DNA of 14,701 bases from Actinomycetes bacterium (GTDB taxonomy: Bacteria > Actinomycetota > Actinomycetes > Actinomycetales > Cellulomonadaceae): the NCBI GenBank assembly GCA_023389545.1, contig JAEWEI010000170.1, forward strand, positions 1-14,701. The letters are read 5' to 3'. The position numbers and the translations under genes are program-made. Under the pieces are notes generated by a model, which was given only the letters and a program-made list of their open reading frames with translations, searched no databases and had not been told where the DNA came from. Shown here one piece after another: positions 7,985 to 14,672 of this stretch (position 1 is the first letter of the stretch; the number at the start of each line of letters is the position of its first letter).

Positions 7985-8371
7985 ATGGACTTCAAGCTCG
8001 AGCTCGTGTTCGTCCCGGTCAGCGACGTGGACCGCGCCAAGGCGTTCTACGCCGACCAGATCGGCTTCGTAGTCGACAACGACCAGACGGTCTCCGAGGA
8101 CCTGCGCTTCGTGCAGCTCACTCCCCCGGGGTCGGCATGCTCGATCTCCATCGGCGTCGGCCTGTCGGACGCCGCGCCAGGTTCGGTCAGGGGCCTGCAG
8201 GTGGTGGTCGACGACGCCGACGCGGCACGCGAGTTCCTCCTCGCCCACAACGTCGACGCCGCGCCCGTGCAGGACTTCCCCTGGGGGCGGTTCACCGGGT
8301 TCAGCGACCCGGACGGCAACCAGTGGGCCATCCAGCAGCTGCCGGACCGGTCGGGCGCGGGCGGCGCGTGA
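7985..8371 (+). CDS. VOC-family (glyoxalase/dioxygenase-fold) protein
   Basis: The 128-residue product is a single vicinal-oxygen-chelate domain made of two beta-alpha-beta-beta-beta units. Unit one holds LELVFVPVSDVDRAKAFYADQIGF and RFVQLTPPGSACSISIG. Unit two holds LQVVVDDADAAREFLLAH and ends in FTGFSDPDGNQWAIQQL, the family's typical closing motif. VOC proteins include glyoxalases, dioxygenases and antibiotic-binding proteins, and the sequence does not decide among them. ATG 7985 is preferred because the fold begins at once and AGGGGG lies about 8 bases upstream. ATG 7937 would add 16 unrelated Arg/His-rich residues. It lies alone after the copA hairpin and converges with the ABC permease 28 bases downstream. 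No copper link is evident. Confidence 0.88.
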   Translation: MDFKLELVFVPVSDVDRAKAFYADQIGFVVDNDQTVSEDLRFVQLTPPGSACSISIGVGLSDAAPGSVRGLQVVVDDADAAREFLLAHNVDAAPVQDFPWGRFTGFSDPDGNQWAIQQLPDRSGAGGA

Positions 8372-8399
8372 GCGATGCCCCCTCAGCGCAGCCAGCCCC

Positions 8400-9224
8400 T
8401 CAGTGGAACCGGCGCCCCTCGTCGCGCCGGTAGGCGATGACGGCCAGGGCCGCGAAGATCGCCGCCCATCCGGCGAGGACCAGCACGGCGAAGCTGTAGG
8501 CGGGCACGCCGCTGGTCACCTCGACCACCAGGTCGCGTGCGGCGCGGGTGGGCAGTGCGCGGGAGGCGACCTCGAGCCAGTCCGGGAAGATCTGCGGCGG
8601 CATGAACAGCCCGCCTGCGAACGCCAGCGGGAAGAGGACGGCCTGCACGACGGCGATGGCGGACTTGGCGCTGAGCGAGTAGCCGATGGCGAGCCCGAGC
8701 AGCAGGAACACGAAGGCCACGACGGGCACCATGCCGAGGCCGCCGAGCAGCTCGCCGACGCTCAGTGACGCCTGGGTGAACAGCGCGGCGATGAGCACCA
8801 GCGGGACGAGCGCGAGGAAGCACCACACGATGCCGTTGAGCACCCGACCGGCCATGCGGGGCCCCACGCCGGCGGGGAGGGTGCGCAGGTAGGGGTCGAA
8901 CGGCAGCGCCCGATCCTCCGCGACGCCCGCGCCGAAGCTGAACATGCACGCGGAGATCACGGCGAACGTGCCGAGCTGCGCCACAGCTGCGGTGGCCGCC
9001 ACGGGGTCCTGCGCGATGGCCTGCTGCGGCACCACGAAGAAGAACATGGCCAGCGCCGGGAACATGAGGTTGCCGATGACGGCGATGGGGACTCGGACGG
9101 TCTCCAGGAACTGGTACCTGCCGTGCAGCAGCGCCAGGGCGGCCCAGGAGCGCAGGGCGCCGTCCCGGCCGGGCGACGGCGCAGCGGACGACGCGGGCAG
9201 TGCGGGCTGGGCGTGTGCGGTCAT
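8400..9224 (-). CDS. ABC-2 type transporter permease
   Basis: This 274-residue inner-membrane protein is the membrane half of an exporter with the ATPase encoded just upstream. After a cytosolic N-terminus of about 40 residues (with an Ala/Pro-rich start) it has about six membrane segments, among them VIGNLMFPALAMFFFVV, GTFAVISACMFSFGAGVAED, VWCFLALVPLVLIAALF, VPVVAFVFLLLGLAIGYSL, AVVQAVLFPLAFAGGLFMPP and a last one ending AALAVIAYRR. The stretch FPLAFAGGLFMPPQIFPDWL before the final helix is characteristic of ABC-2 permeases. The ATG overlaps the ATPase stop by 4 bases (ATGA). GAGGAG of the ATPase tail coding region supplies the ribosome binding site. The substrate is unknown; relatives export drugs, lipids or peptides. 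Confidence 0.92.
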   Translation of the reverse strand: MTAHAQPALPASSAAPSPGRDGALRSWAALALLHGRYQFLETVRVPIAVIGNLMFPALAMFFFVVPQQAIAQDPVAATAAVAQLGTFAVISACMFSFGAGVAEDRALPFDPYLRTLPAGVGPRMAGRVLNGIVWCFLALVPLVLIAALFTQASLSVGELLGGLGMVPVVAFVFLLLGLAIGYSLSAKSAIAVVQAVLFPLAFAGGLFMPPQIFPDWLEVASRALPTRAARDLVVEVTSGVPAYSFAVLVLAGWAAIFAALAVIAYRRDEGRRFH

Positions 9225-10282
9225 CGCGGGCTCTCCTCGCTGGATCGGCGCGGGGCTCCGCGACGCTCGGCGGTGCGGCGGTCGGGGGTGCGCTCGGCGG
9301 TGGAGCGGCGCCGCTCGGCGGATCGGCGCTCGGCGGCAGACCGCTCGGCGAACAGGGGCATGCCGTCGTCGACGACGGGCTCGGCGGCGGCGGTCTCGGC
9401 GCCGGTGAGCGCGAGGAAGGCCTCTTCGAGGGAGGCTCCGCGGACCTCGAGCCCGCTGAACGGCGTGTCGGCGCGCACGAGCTCGCGCACCACCTGGTCC
9501 GCGTCGGCGGCCAGCAGCGTCCAGCGGTCGCCCTCACGCCGGACGCCCACCACACCGGGCAGCGCCGCGAGCGCGGCGGCCTCGGTCTGCGGCGCGGACA
9601 GCACCACCCGGCGCACCGCGACGAGGTCGAGCACCGCGGCGAGGGAGTCGTCGGCCAGCACCTTCCCGGCGCCGATCACGACGACCCGCTCGGCGAGCGC
9701 CTCGATCTCCTCCAGATAGTGGCTGGTGAGCACCACCGTCGCGCCGTCGGCGTGGTAGTCGAGCAGTGCCTGCCACAGGATGTGCCGGGCCTCGACGTCG
9801 AGCCCGGTGGTGGGCTCGTCGAGCAGCACCACGCGGGGCCGCCCAACCAGCGCGAGGGCCACCGCGAGCCGGCGCTTCTGCCCGCCGGACAGGCCGCCGG
9901 TCTGCCGTGCGGCGAGGTCTTCGAGCCCGAACCGCTCGAGCACCTCCCCGCGCGGCATGGGGTCCGGGTAGTGCCCGCCCACGAAGTCGACGACCTCGCG
10001 CACTTTGAGCGACGCGGGCAGCCCGGTCTCCTGCGGGGTGGTGCCCAGGCTGATCCGCGCGAGCGGGTCGCGGGGGTCCCGGCCGCAGAGCCGCACGGTC
10101 CCGGCGTCGGGCCGCCGCAGTCCGCTGACCAGGCTGAGCAGGGTGGTCTTCCCGGCGCCGTTGGGCCCGAGCAGGCCCACGAGCTCCCCGGCGCCCACGT
10201 CGAGAGTCACGTCGTCGAGCGCGACGACGTCGCCGAACCGGCGTGTCACCCCGTCGAGCTGGATCACGGCGGCGCCGCTCAT
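9221..10282 (-). CDS. ABC transporter ATP-binding protein (exporter type)
   Basis: This 353-residue cytosolic ATPase drives the adjacent permease. Visible motifs are Walker A GPNGAGKTT (39-47), Q-loop TPQETGLP (Q84), signature LSGGQ (131-135), Walker B VVLLDEPTTGLD (151-162) and H-loop H188 in LTSHYLEE. After the nucleotide domain come about 100 residues of the C-terminal extension found in DrrA/CcmA-like exporters (SLEEAFLALTGAE). The last 43 residues (311-353) are an odd Arg/Glu-rich tail with five AER units, encoded by an in-frame DNA repeat. The start ATG 10282 has GGGAGGG (10288-10294) 5 bases upstream and overlaps the stop of a regulator remnant (ATGA). ORF extension upstream to 10396 is possible in frame but has no family match. 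The gene is transcribed away from the CPBP gene. Confidence 0.94.
   Translation of the reverse strand: MSGAAVIQLDGVTRRFGDVVALDDVTLDVGAGELVGLLGPNGAGKTTLLSLVSGLRRPDAGTVRLCGRDPRDPLARISLGTTPQETGLPASLKVREVVDFVGGHYPDPMPRGEVLERFGLEDLAARQTGGLSGGQKRRLAVALALVGRPRVVLLDEPTTGLDVEARHILWQALLDYHADGATVVLTSHYLEEIEALAERVVVIGAGKVLADDSLAAVLDLVAVRRVVLSAPQTEAAALAALPGVVGVRREGDRWTLLAADADQVVRELVRADTPFSGLEVRGASLEEAFLALTGAETAAAEPVVDDGMPLFAERSAAERRSAERRRSTAERTPDRRTAERRGAPRRSSEESPR
9264..9350 (-). repeat. Five in-frame copies of a 9-bp unit encoding AER repeats
   Basis: The + strand 9-mer CGCTCGGCG occurs at 9264, 9291, 9312, 9327 and 9342. The spacings are 27, 21, 15 and 15 bases, all multiples of three. On the coding (-) strand each copy reads as part of Ala-Glu-Arg in the tail of the ABC ATPase. 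The pattern looks like repeat expansion that kept the frame. Confidence 0.85.
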
Positions 10283-10383
10283 GTGGTCCCTCCCAGCAGC
10301 TCCGCCAGGGAGCGCCTGTAGCGTTCGAAGGCCAGCCGGCCTGTGGTGGTCAACGCGAGGCAGGTCCCGGGCGTGCGCCCCTG
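10279..10383 (-). pseudogene. C-terminal remnant of a winged-helix transcriptional regulator
   Basis: On the - strand, 34 codons run from 10383 to a TGA at 10281-10279 that overlaps the ATG of the ABC ATPase (ATGA). They read QGRTPGTCLALTTTGRLAFE followed by RYRRSLAELLGGTT. From memory of the family this matches the end of short winged-helix regulators of the HTH_34 type: the wing and basic segment (xGxRPxTWLxLT) and the last helix (GRxAFExHxxALxxL). Such regulators are commonly encoded just before ABC-2 exporters with this kind of overlap. An in-frame TAG (10386-10384) precedes the segment, and no frame further upstream encodes the recognition helix or N-terminal half. About two thirds of the gene therefore appears deleted. 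It could instead be a chance coding-like stretch, but sequence match, frame, stop overlap and position all agree. Confidence 0.65.
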
Positions 10384-10440
10384 CTATGAGGCGCAAAGTA
10401 CTCTGCGGCGCTCTGGAGCACGAGCCCCCACAAGCCCGTC

Positions 10441-10456
10441 TACGCTCAGAAGCGTG
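10441..10456 (+). promoter_or_regulatory. Leaderless promoter of the CPBP-family gene
   Basis: TACGCT (10441-10446) fits the actinobacterial -10 form TANNNT and is followed by exactly 7 bases and then GTG 10454. That spacing places the transcription start at the start codon. No Shine-Dalgarno precedes the gene and no convincing -35 is visible. Confidence 0.55.
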
Positions 10457-11248
10457 ATCAACCCCGGGACGGCGCCAGCGCCCGGCGCGTCAGCAGTCCG
10501 ACGCCGCCTCACCGTCGAGGTGTGGATCGTGCTGGGCATCTCCCTCGGCCAATCGGCCGTGTATTCGCTGGTCAGCATCGCGGCACGCCTCACCGCCGCC
10601 GCGCCGCTCGCCAGCCAGTCCACAACCCTCAACCCCAGCCGCTCCACCCGGCCCTACCTCGACCTCACCTACCAGCTCCTCAACATCGGGTTCGCGTTGA
10701 TGCCCGTGGCGCTCGTGCTCTACCTGCTGTCCGCCAACGGCCGCAGCGCCGCACGCCGCATCGGCCTGGACCTGGGCCGCCCTGGGCGTGACCTCGCCAC
10801 CGGCTTCGGGCTCGCCGCCCTGATCGGCCTGCCCGGCCTGGGGCTGTACATCCTCGGGCGGGCCATCGGCATCACCGTGGAAGTGCAGGCCTCGGCGCTC
10901 GGGGCGGCGTGGTGGACAGTGCCGGTACTCATCCTCGCGGCAGTGCAGAACGCGCTGCTGGAGGAGGTCATCGCCGTCGGCTACCTCTCCGAGCGGTTGC
11001 GCGAGCTGCGGTGGCGGCCCGCCGCGATCGTCACCGCGAGCGCCCTGCTGCGGGGCACCTACCACCTGTACCAGGGCATCGGCCCGTTCGTCGGCAACGT
11101 GGTGATGGGGCTCGTCTTCGCCGAGTGGTACCGGCGCCGACGACGGGTCATGCCGCTGGTCATCGCGCACACCGTGCTCGACGTCGTGGCGTTCGTCGGC
11201 TACGCGCTGCTCCCCCCGGAGGTCCGCGAGGCGCTCGGAATCCGCTGA
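10454..11248 (+). CDS. CPBP-family intramembrane metalloprotease-like protein
   Basis: The 264-residue product is a multi-span membrane protein of the CPBP (Abi/CAAX protease and bacteriocin-processing) family. About seven to eight hydrophobic segments are visible, from VEVWIVLGISLGQSAVYSLV to VLDVVAFVGYALL. The conserved motifs lie in the C-terminal half: E170-E171 in LLEEVIAVGYL, H204 in RGTYHLYQG, and H239-x3-D243 in HTVLD. The usual Arg of the first motif (EExxxR) is Val here, as I recall from other actinobacterial members. The glutamates and both histidines needed for metal are kept. The role is unknown; related proteins process prenylated or secreted peptides, or give immunity to self-made bacteriocins. 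GTG 10454 is chosen because it puts a -10 element 7 bases upstream; earlier in-frame starts would overlap the regulator remnant. The next gene follows after 118 bases with its own promoter. Confidence 0.87.
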   Translation: MINPGTAPAPGASAVRRRLTVEVWIVLGISLGQSAVYSLVSIAARLTAAAPLASQSTTLNPSRSTRPYLDLTYQLLNIGFALMPVALVLYLLSANGRSAARRIGLDLGRPGRDLATGFGLAALIGLPGLGLYILGRAIGITVEVQASALGAAWWTVPVLILAAVQNALLEEVIAVGYLSERLRELRWRPAAIVTASALLRGTYHLYQGIGPFVGNVVMGLVFAEWYRRRRRVMPLVIAHTVLDVVAFVGYALLPPEVREALGIR

Positions 11249-11353
11249 CCACATGCCCGGTGACGGGTGATACGTGGCGGATCCTCGCGGTTCGCTGAGC
11301 GCGGATGAATGCCCATAACTGGTGTTCTCCCGGCCTCCCGCCCGTGCGATCCC

Positions 11354-11369
11354 TAGACTCGCCCGTATG
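11354..11369 (+). promoter_or_regulatory. Leaderless promoter of the pseudokinase-flippase gene
   Basis: TAGACT (11354-11359) matches TANNNT and is followed by exactly 7 bases and ATG 11367. There is no Shine-Dalgarno. The geometry is identical to that at 10441-10456, which strengthens both calls. Confidence 0.6.
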
Positions 11370-13892
11370 TCTGACTCGCCGAGCGGTGCCCTCGGCGTCA
11401 GCCATACCCCGGGCGGCGAGGACGACCACCCCCGCCCGGACGCGCATTCGGCCGAGCAACAGACCGAGATCGTGGACGGCGTCGAGATCTCCGACACCCC
11501 CACCGTGCGCGTCCACCACCCCGGCGACCTGGTGGGCGTGATCGCCTCCGCACTGGGCGTGGTGCTGCTGATGGTGCTGGCGACCTACGCCCAGAACACC
11601 ACCACGGGCGTGGCCGAGGACGTGCAGGGCTTCGCGTCCGTGCTCCGCAAGATCCTCATCCTGCCGGTCGCGGTGCTCGAGGGGATCGTCACGCTCGTGG
11701 TGCCCGTCGCGGTGCTCACCGAGCTGGCGGTCCGCAAACTCGGCCGGCAGCTCCTCGAGGCGCTGGGCGCGGGAATGATCGCGCTGCTGCTGTGCTCGGG
11801 GCTCGAGTGGGCGCTCAACACCTTCGGCACCCAGGGCCTGGTCGACGGGCTGTCGGTGCGCCTCAACGGCGAGTGGACGCTCACCGTGCCCGGGTATGTG
11901 GCACTGCTCGCCGGGCTGCTGACCGCCGCCGGGACCCGCAGCCGGCGCAGGACCGTCGGCTGGGCCTGGAACCTGTTGTGGGTGGCCGTGGGCGTCGTCG
12001 TCATCACCGGCCAGGTGTCGCTGCCCGGCGTGATGATCTCGCTGCTGGTCGGCCGGGTCGCCGGCATGGGCGTCCGCTACCTCAGCGGCGTGCAGTCCGA
12101 GCGGGCGTACGGCGCCAGCCTCGTCACCGGGATCCGCCGCGTCGGCTTCGACCCCGCCAGGATCATCCGCGTTCCCGAGACCGAGCCGGGCTCCCCCGGC
12201 CGGCGCAGCGCAGCCGACGCCTACACCCGCAACTCCGAGCACCGCCTGTACGAGCTGACCACCCAGGACGGCCGGCGCCTGGACGTGCTGGCCTTCGACG
12301 GCGACCGCCAGGTGGTCGGCAGCCTGTCGCGCCTGTGGCGCTCGCTGCGGTTGCGCGGCATCGACGGCAGGTCTGTGGTGTCGATGCGGCAGGCGGCCGA
12401 GCGCTCCGCGCTGCTGTCCTACGCCGCACGCTCCGCGGGGGTGCGCACGCCCCAGCTGCTGCGCATCGCCGAGGTGCAGGACTCGATGCTGCTGGTCCAG
12501 GAGCACCTCCCCGACGCGGTCCCGATCGCGGACCTCGACGCGGACGAGATCACCGACGAGATGCTCGAGGCCATCTGGTCCCAGCTCAACGCCGCGCACG
12601 CCGCCGGCCTCGCCCACCGCGCGCTGACCAGCGACACGATCCTCATGGACAGCCTGCTCGGGCAGCCGATGGTGTGGCTGGTCGGCTGGGAGACCGGCGA
12701 CGTCGCCTCGTCCGACCTGGCCCGCCGGATGGACGTCGCGCAGGTCATCGCGCTGCTCGCGTTGCGGGTGGGCGCCTCCCGGGCGGTGCGGTCCGCCGTG
12801 GCCGTGCTCCCCGACGCGATGATCGCGTCCATCGGCCCACTGCTGCAGACCCCCACGCTGCCGCGCCAGACCCGTGAGGAGATGCGCCAGCACAAGGACG
12901 TCATGACCGAGCTCCGCTCCGCGCTCGTCAAGCGGCTGCCCGAGGCAGACGTGGAGCCCACGCAGCTGGTGCGGTTCGGCGCGCGCACGCTGCTGACAAT
13001 CCTGGTGACCGCCGTGGCCGCGGTGATCGTGGTCACCACCGTCAACGTCGAGCAGATCAGCTCGGCCCTGCGGGACAGCGACTGGCGATGGAGCCTGGTG
13101 GCGTTCGCGCTCGGGCTGTTCACACACTTCGCGGCCGCCCTGGTGTTCGTGGCGTTCTCGCCGGTGCGCCTGTCGTTGTGGCGGGCCACCCTCACGCAGA
13201 CGGCCGCCGCGTTCGTGGCGGTCGCGGCCCCGGCGGGCATCGGCCCTGCCGCGCTGAACCTGCGCATGCTGACCAAGCGCGGGGTGACGACCACCCTCGC
13301 GGCCGCCACCGTCGCGCTCGTGCAGGTCTCCCAGTTCGTGGTGACCATCGTGTTGCTGCTGGTGCTGTCGGTGCTCTCCGGCACAAACCAGACCGAGCGG
13401 TTCAAGGTCCCGCCCACGATGCTCATCGTCGGCGCGATCGTCGTGGCCATCGTGGTGGCGCTGCTGCTGGTGCCCAAGGTCCGGCAGTGGGTGATGCGCA
13501 AGGTCATGCCGACCCTGCAGCAGACGTGGCCGCGGCTCATCGAGGTCATCGGCCAGCCGGGGCGCCTGGCCCTCGCGTTCCTCGGGAACGTGAGCATGAC
13601 GCTCGGCTACGTGTTCGCGTTCCAGGCCTGCCTGGCGGCGTTCGGCCAGGAGCTGAGCCTGATCCAGATCGCGCTGGTGTACCTCGCGGGGAACACCGCT
13701 GGCGCGATCGTCCCGATCCCGGGTGGGATCGGGACGATCGAGGCCAGCATGATCGCGCTCCTCATCGGCGCGGGCATCGGCGCCGGTGTCGCAGCCTCGG
13801 TGGTGCTGCTGTTCCGCGCCCTCACCTACTGGCTGCGCATCCCGGTGGGCTGGGTGGCCATGCGGTACTTGCAGAAGCTGGGCGAGATCTGA
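11367..13892 (+). CDS. Membrane protein with pseudokinase-like middle and C-terminal LPG-synthase/flippase-like domain
   Basis: This 841-residue protein has three parts. Residues 1-50 are acidic and cytosolic-looking. Residues about 55-235 hold five to six membrane helices (VIASALGVVLLMVLATYA onwards). Residues about 260-510 are soluble and resemble a worn kinase fold: LLSYAARSAGVRTPQLLRIAEV, then VQEHLPD, then AHAAGLAHRALTSDTILMD, where the usual HRD is H417-R-A419, then LVGWETGD (439-446), where DFG is replaced. No ATP-site lysine is apparent (RLDVLAFDGD), so catalysis is unlikely. Residues about 535-835 carry seven to eight helices with PIPGGIGTIE (783-792), the mark of the LPG_synthase_TM/UPF0104 family, whose members move or modify lipids. 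It lacks the soluble aminoacyl-transfer domain of MprF, so lysyl-PG synthesis is not implied. ATG 11367 is chosen from the leaderless promoter; an in-frame start near 11322 has no support. It ends 7 bases before a convergent gene. Confidence 0.88.
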   Translation: MSDSPSGALGVSHTPGGEDDHPRPDAHSAEQQTEIVDGVEISDTPTVRVHHPGDLVGVIASALGVVLLMVLATYAQNTTTGVAEDVQGFASVLRKILILPVAVLEGIVTLVVPVAVLTELAVRKLGRQLLEALGAGMIALLLCSGLEWALNTFGTQGLVDGLSVRLNGEWTLTVPGYVALLAGLLTAAGTRSRRRTVGWAWNLLWVAVGVVVITGQVSLPGVMISLLVGRVAGMGVRYLSGVQSERAYGASLVTGIRRVGFDPARIIRVPETEPGSPGRRSAADAYTRNSEHRLYELTTQDGRRLDVLAFDGDRQVVGSLSRLWRSLRLRGIDGRSVVSMRQAAERSALLSYAARSAGVRTPQLLRIAEVQDSMLLVQEHLPDAVPIADLDADEITDEMLEAIWSQLNAAHAAGLAHRALTSDTILMDSLLGQPMVWLVGWETGDVASSDLARRMDVAQVIALLALRVGASRAVRSAVAVLPDAMIASIGPLLQTPTLPRQTREEMRQHKDVMTELRSALVKRLPEADVEPTQLVRFGARTLLTILVTAVAAVIVVTTVNVEQISSALRDSDWRWSLVAFALGLFTHFAAALVFVAFSPVRLSLWRATLTQTAAAFVAVAAPAGIGPAALNLRMLTKRGVTTTLAAATVALVQVSQFVVTIVLLLVLSVLSGTNQTERFKVPPTMLIVGAIVVAIVVALLLVPKVRQWVMRKVMPTLQQTWPRLIEVIGQPGRLALAFLGNVSMTLGYVFAFQACLAAFGQELSLIQIALVYLAGNTAGAIVPIPGGIGTIEASMIALLIGAGIGAGVAASVVLLFRALTYWLRIPVGWVAMRYLQKLGEI

Positions 13893-13899
13893 CGCGTGC

Positions 13900-14283
13900 T
13901 CAGGTGAGCGCTTTCGCCTTGAGCCGGGTGAACTCCGCGTCGTCGATGACACCCGAGTCGTAGAGCTCCTTGGCGTGCTGGATCTCCTGGGCGGGTGATC
14001 GGCCGGCCACGTTCTTGATGTACTGGTCGGTCTCCTTCTGCGCCCGCTGCACGGCCTCTGCCTGCCGGTGGGCCATGCCCGTCCCGCGGAAGATGATGTA
14101 CAGCAGGGCCGTGAGGAACGGGAAGATCACCAGCCCGATGATCCACAGGGCCTTCCACCAGCCGTTGAGCTCACGGTCTCTGAACAGGTCCGTCAGGATC
14201 TGGAACAGGATCATGATGTACACGACGAATAAGAAGACCCAGATCGCGATCCACAGGAAGTCCCACACGCTGTCCCACTCCAT
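13900..14283 (-). CDS. PLDc_N and SHOCT domain small membrane protein
   Basis: The 127-residue product begins with two membrane segments (FLWIAIWVFLFVVYIMILFQIL and WWKALWIIGLVIFPFLTALLYII). The pair plus the Trp-rich link and Pro-Phe in helix two is the PLDc_N (phospholipase D N-terminal-like) pattern. A charged helix (RQAEAVQRAQKETDQYIK) follows, and then a SHOCT motif, EIQHAKELYDSGVIDDAEFTRLKAKAL, to the C-terminus. SHOCT is a short oligomerisation element. There is no phospholipase catalytic domain, so no enzyme activity is expected. Similar proteins are widespread in actinobacteria and of unknown role, perhaps membrane stress. A G-run (14288-14294 on the opposite strand) may serve as ribosome binding site. 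Its stop is 7 bases from the convergent flippase-like gene. Confidence 0.88.
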   Translation of the reverse strand: MEWDSVWDFLWIAIWVFLFVVYIMILFQILTDLFRDRELNGWWKALWIIGLVIFPFLTALLYIIFRGTGMAHRQAEAVQRAQKETDQYIKNVAGRSPAQEIQHAKELYDSGVIDDAEFTRLKAKALT

Positions 14284-14370
14284 GACGCCCCCCCGATGCT
14301 CCCCCTGAGCCAGCCGCGGGGAGCAGTCACGAGGCCGCCCCCCGGGACCTGGTCTGACATCTCGATGCTA

Positions 14371-14387
14371 TGCGCGCGTACCGCGCA
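14371..14387 (-). repeat. Inverted repeat in the leader of the SHOCT gene
   Basis: TGCGCG-CGTAC-CGCGCA is a perfect 6-bp inverted repeat with a 5-base centre, about 90 bases upstream of the SHOCT gene start. On the - strand it directly precedes TAGCAT (14370-14365), which fits a -10 element, and would fill its 17-base spacer. It may be an operator or a chance GC repeat. The rest of 14284-14495 shows nothing else I can name. Confidence 0.3.
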
Positions 14388-14478
14388 CGTCCCCTCGAAG
14401 GCGGCCATCCCACCCTGTTCCGGGCGCGACGAGATGGCCTGGGGCGGGGTCAGGCTGCCAGCGGGACCACTCGGGAGA

Positions 14479-14497
14479 GGCCGCCGCTCGGGCGGTC
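14479..14497 (-). terminator. Hairpin at the stop of the 58-codon ORF
   Basis: CCGCC (14481-14485) pairs with GGCGG (14491-14495) around a 5-base loop, with two extra pairs (one wobble) outside. It overlaps the TGA of the small ORF on the - strand. It may be a short terminator, but there is no T-run. Confidence 0.35.
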
Positions 14498-14672
14498 AGG
14501 CGAGGTTGGCGTAGTTGCGCTGGGACGGAGCGAAGTCGAGGCTGGCGGCTCGGACTGAGGCGATGCGCGCCCATGCCTGCAGGCGCCCGGCGACGGCGCT
14601 GGGCTGCGGGTCGAGGCTGGTGAGGTCGGTCTCGGTCGGCTCGTAGTTGCCGAGGGGCCCACGCTGGTCCAT
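14496..14672 (-). CDS. Small protein of unknown function, 58 aa
   Basis: On the - strand ATG 14672 opens 58 codons ending in TGA at 14498-14496. The product begins MDQRGPLGNYEPTETDLTSL and ends ASLDFAPSQRNYANLA. The N-terminal half is acidic and Pro/Thr-rich. The middle has a predicted amphipathic helix (AVAGRLQAWARIASVRAA). There is no Cys, membrane segment or signal peptide. A NY dipeptide occurs near both ends (GNYE and RNYA). AGGA lies about 8 bases upstream of the ATG. Third codon positions are nearly all G or C, consistent with the genes around it. I do not recognise the family, and the right edge of the window hides what lies upstream. A short ORF could arise by chance in such GC-rich DNA, so confidence is moderate. 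Confidence 0.55.
   Translation of the reverse strand: MDQRGPLGNYEPTETDLTSLDPQPSAVAGRLQAWARIASVRAASLDFAPSQRNYANLA

Noticed and set aside
10384..10647. A - strand frame directly in line with the regulator remnant, considered as its N-terminal part
   Set aside because: It is antisense to the CPBP gene, shows no winged-helix features and ends in TAG before the remnant.
11256..11267. CCCG-GTGA-CGGG hairpin after the CPBP gene
   Set aside because: A 4-bp stem is too short to support a terminator in DNA of this composition.
11160..13952. A 930-codon open frame on the - strand across the flippase-like gene
   Set aside because: It has the same His/Gln/Arg-rich antisense character. The + strand frame encodes clear membrane helices and a conserved PIPGGIG motif.
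14450..14662. Other open frames overlapping the 58-codon ORF on both strands
   Set aside because: Their translations are Pro/Ser/Arg or Gly/Arg-rich low-complexity shadows without a ribosome binding site, whereas the 58-codon frame has balanced composition and G/C third positions.
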